From Pseudomonadota bacterium (GTDB lineage Bacteria; Myxococcota; Polyangia; Polyangiales; Polyangiaceae), in the NCBI GenBank assembly GCA_023419055.1, contig JAEZYO010000491.1:1-14872 (forward strand): 14,872 nt of DNA, read 5' to 3'. The notes beneath the pieces are model-generated. The model did not search any database and was not told the DNA's origin. It saw nothing but the letters and a program-made list of their open reading frames with translations. Of the stretch, positions 14,781 to 14,872 are shown one piece after another. Every line of letters starts with the position of its first letter. Positions within the stretch are counted from its first letter, which is position 1. Both the position numbers and the translations under genes were made by a program.

Positions 14781-14872
14781 GGCCGTCCGGGAAAAAGGAG
14801 ATGGCCGTCCGGGACAAGGAGATGCCCGTCCGGGACAAGGAGATGGCCGTCCGGGACAAGGAGATGGCCGTC
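14781..14872. repeat. 21-bp tandem repeat array running off the right edge
   Basis: Units lie at 14781-14802 (22 bp, with one extra A and one C-to-A change), 14803-14823, 14824-14844 (one G-to-C change), 14845-14865 and a partial copy at 14866-14872. Read on the plus strand from the ATG at 14801, each unit encodes the heptapeptide MAVRDKE (MPVRDKE in one copy). Each also contains AAGGAGATG, which looks like a ribosome site abutting a start. It may be an intergenic repeat after the terminator or the start of a repeat protein; the window ends before this can be settled. Confidence 0.85.

Noticed and set aside
14047..14859. 270-residue minus-strand frame that includes the tandem repeat (SRTAISL repeats)
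   Set aside because: It runs through the terminator and antisense to the haem-motif region of the cytochrome gene, so it is a shadow frame. The repeat reads open in several frames because its unit is 21 bp.

Overview
This GC-rich window looks like chromosomal DNA from a member of the Myxococcota, probably close to the Polyangiales. That is inferred from several features together: several predicted lipoproteins, one with a Gly/Ser-rich linker; a eukaryote-type Ser/Thr kinase fused to a DUF4388-like domain; a -24/-12 (sigma-54) promoter; a fusion of a phosphatase-like domain with a multihaem cytochrome; and very strong GC-driven codon bias that leaves long open shadow frames on the opposite strands. 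No insertion sequence, CRISPR array, tRNA, rRNA or phage gene was seen.

Layout. Positions 1-2111 (minus strand) hold a tight three-gene unit: a two-helix membrane protein of unknown function, glycine oxidase thiO, and the first 91 codons of purN, which runs off the left edge. Positions 2285-3216 (plus) hold a zinc-ribbon membrane protein overlapping a small lipoprotein. Positions 3217-3414 form a regulatory region with a cluster of TTGCAC/GTGCAA palindromic sites about 100 bp upstream of a convincing sigma-54 promoter. That promoter drives a large lipoprotein (3415-6039) with beta-propeller-like repeats and a C-terminal Ser/Thr-alternating region that may be a beta-pore-forming module. A strong terminator follows. 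A small membrane protein (6128-6331, minus) lies between it and the next block.

Positions 6595-10906 (plus) hold three genes linked by stop/start overlaps: ffh (SRP GTPase with a Gly/Met-rich tail), a lipoprotein with a CBM9-like domain, and a TIM-barrel sugar-phosphate isomerase/epimerase-like protein. The last two suggest handling of a sugar or glycan. Convergent to them is a multidomain Ser/Thr kinase (10917-12920, minus). It is transcribed divergently from a lipoprotein that joins a degenerate UshA-type metallophosphatase-like domain to a C-terminal c554-type domain with three CXXCH motifs and one CX3CH motif (13036-14649). A strong terminator follows, and the window ends inside a 21-bp tandem repeat array.

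The most noteworthy items are the sigma-54/enhancer-controlled propeller lipoprotein with a possible pore-forming module, the phosphatase-like/cytochrome fusion with lost active-site residues, and the in-frame 21-bp repeat array at the right edge. All functional statements come from reading motifs; no database search was run.
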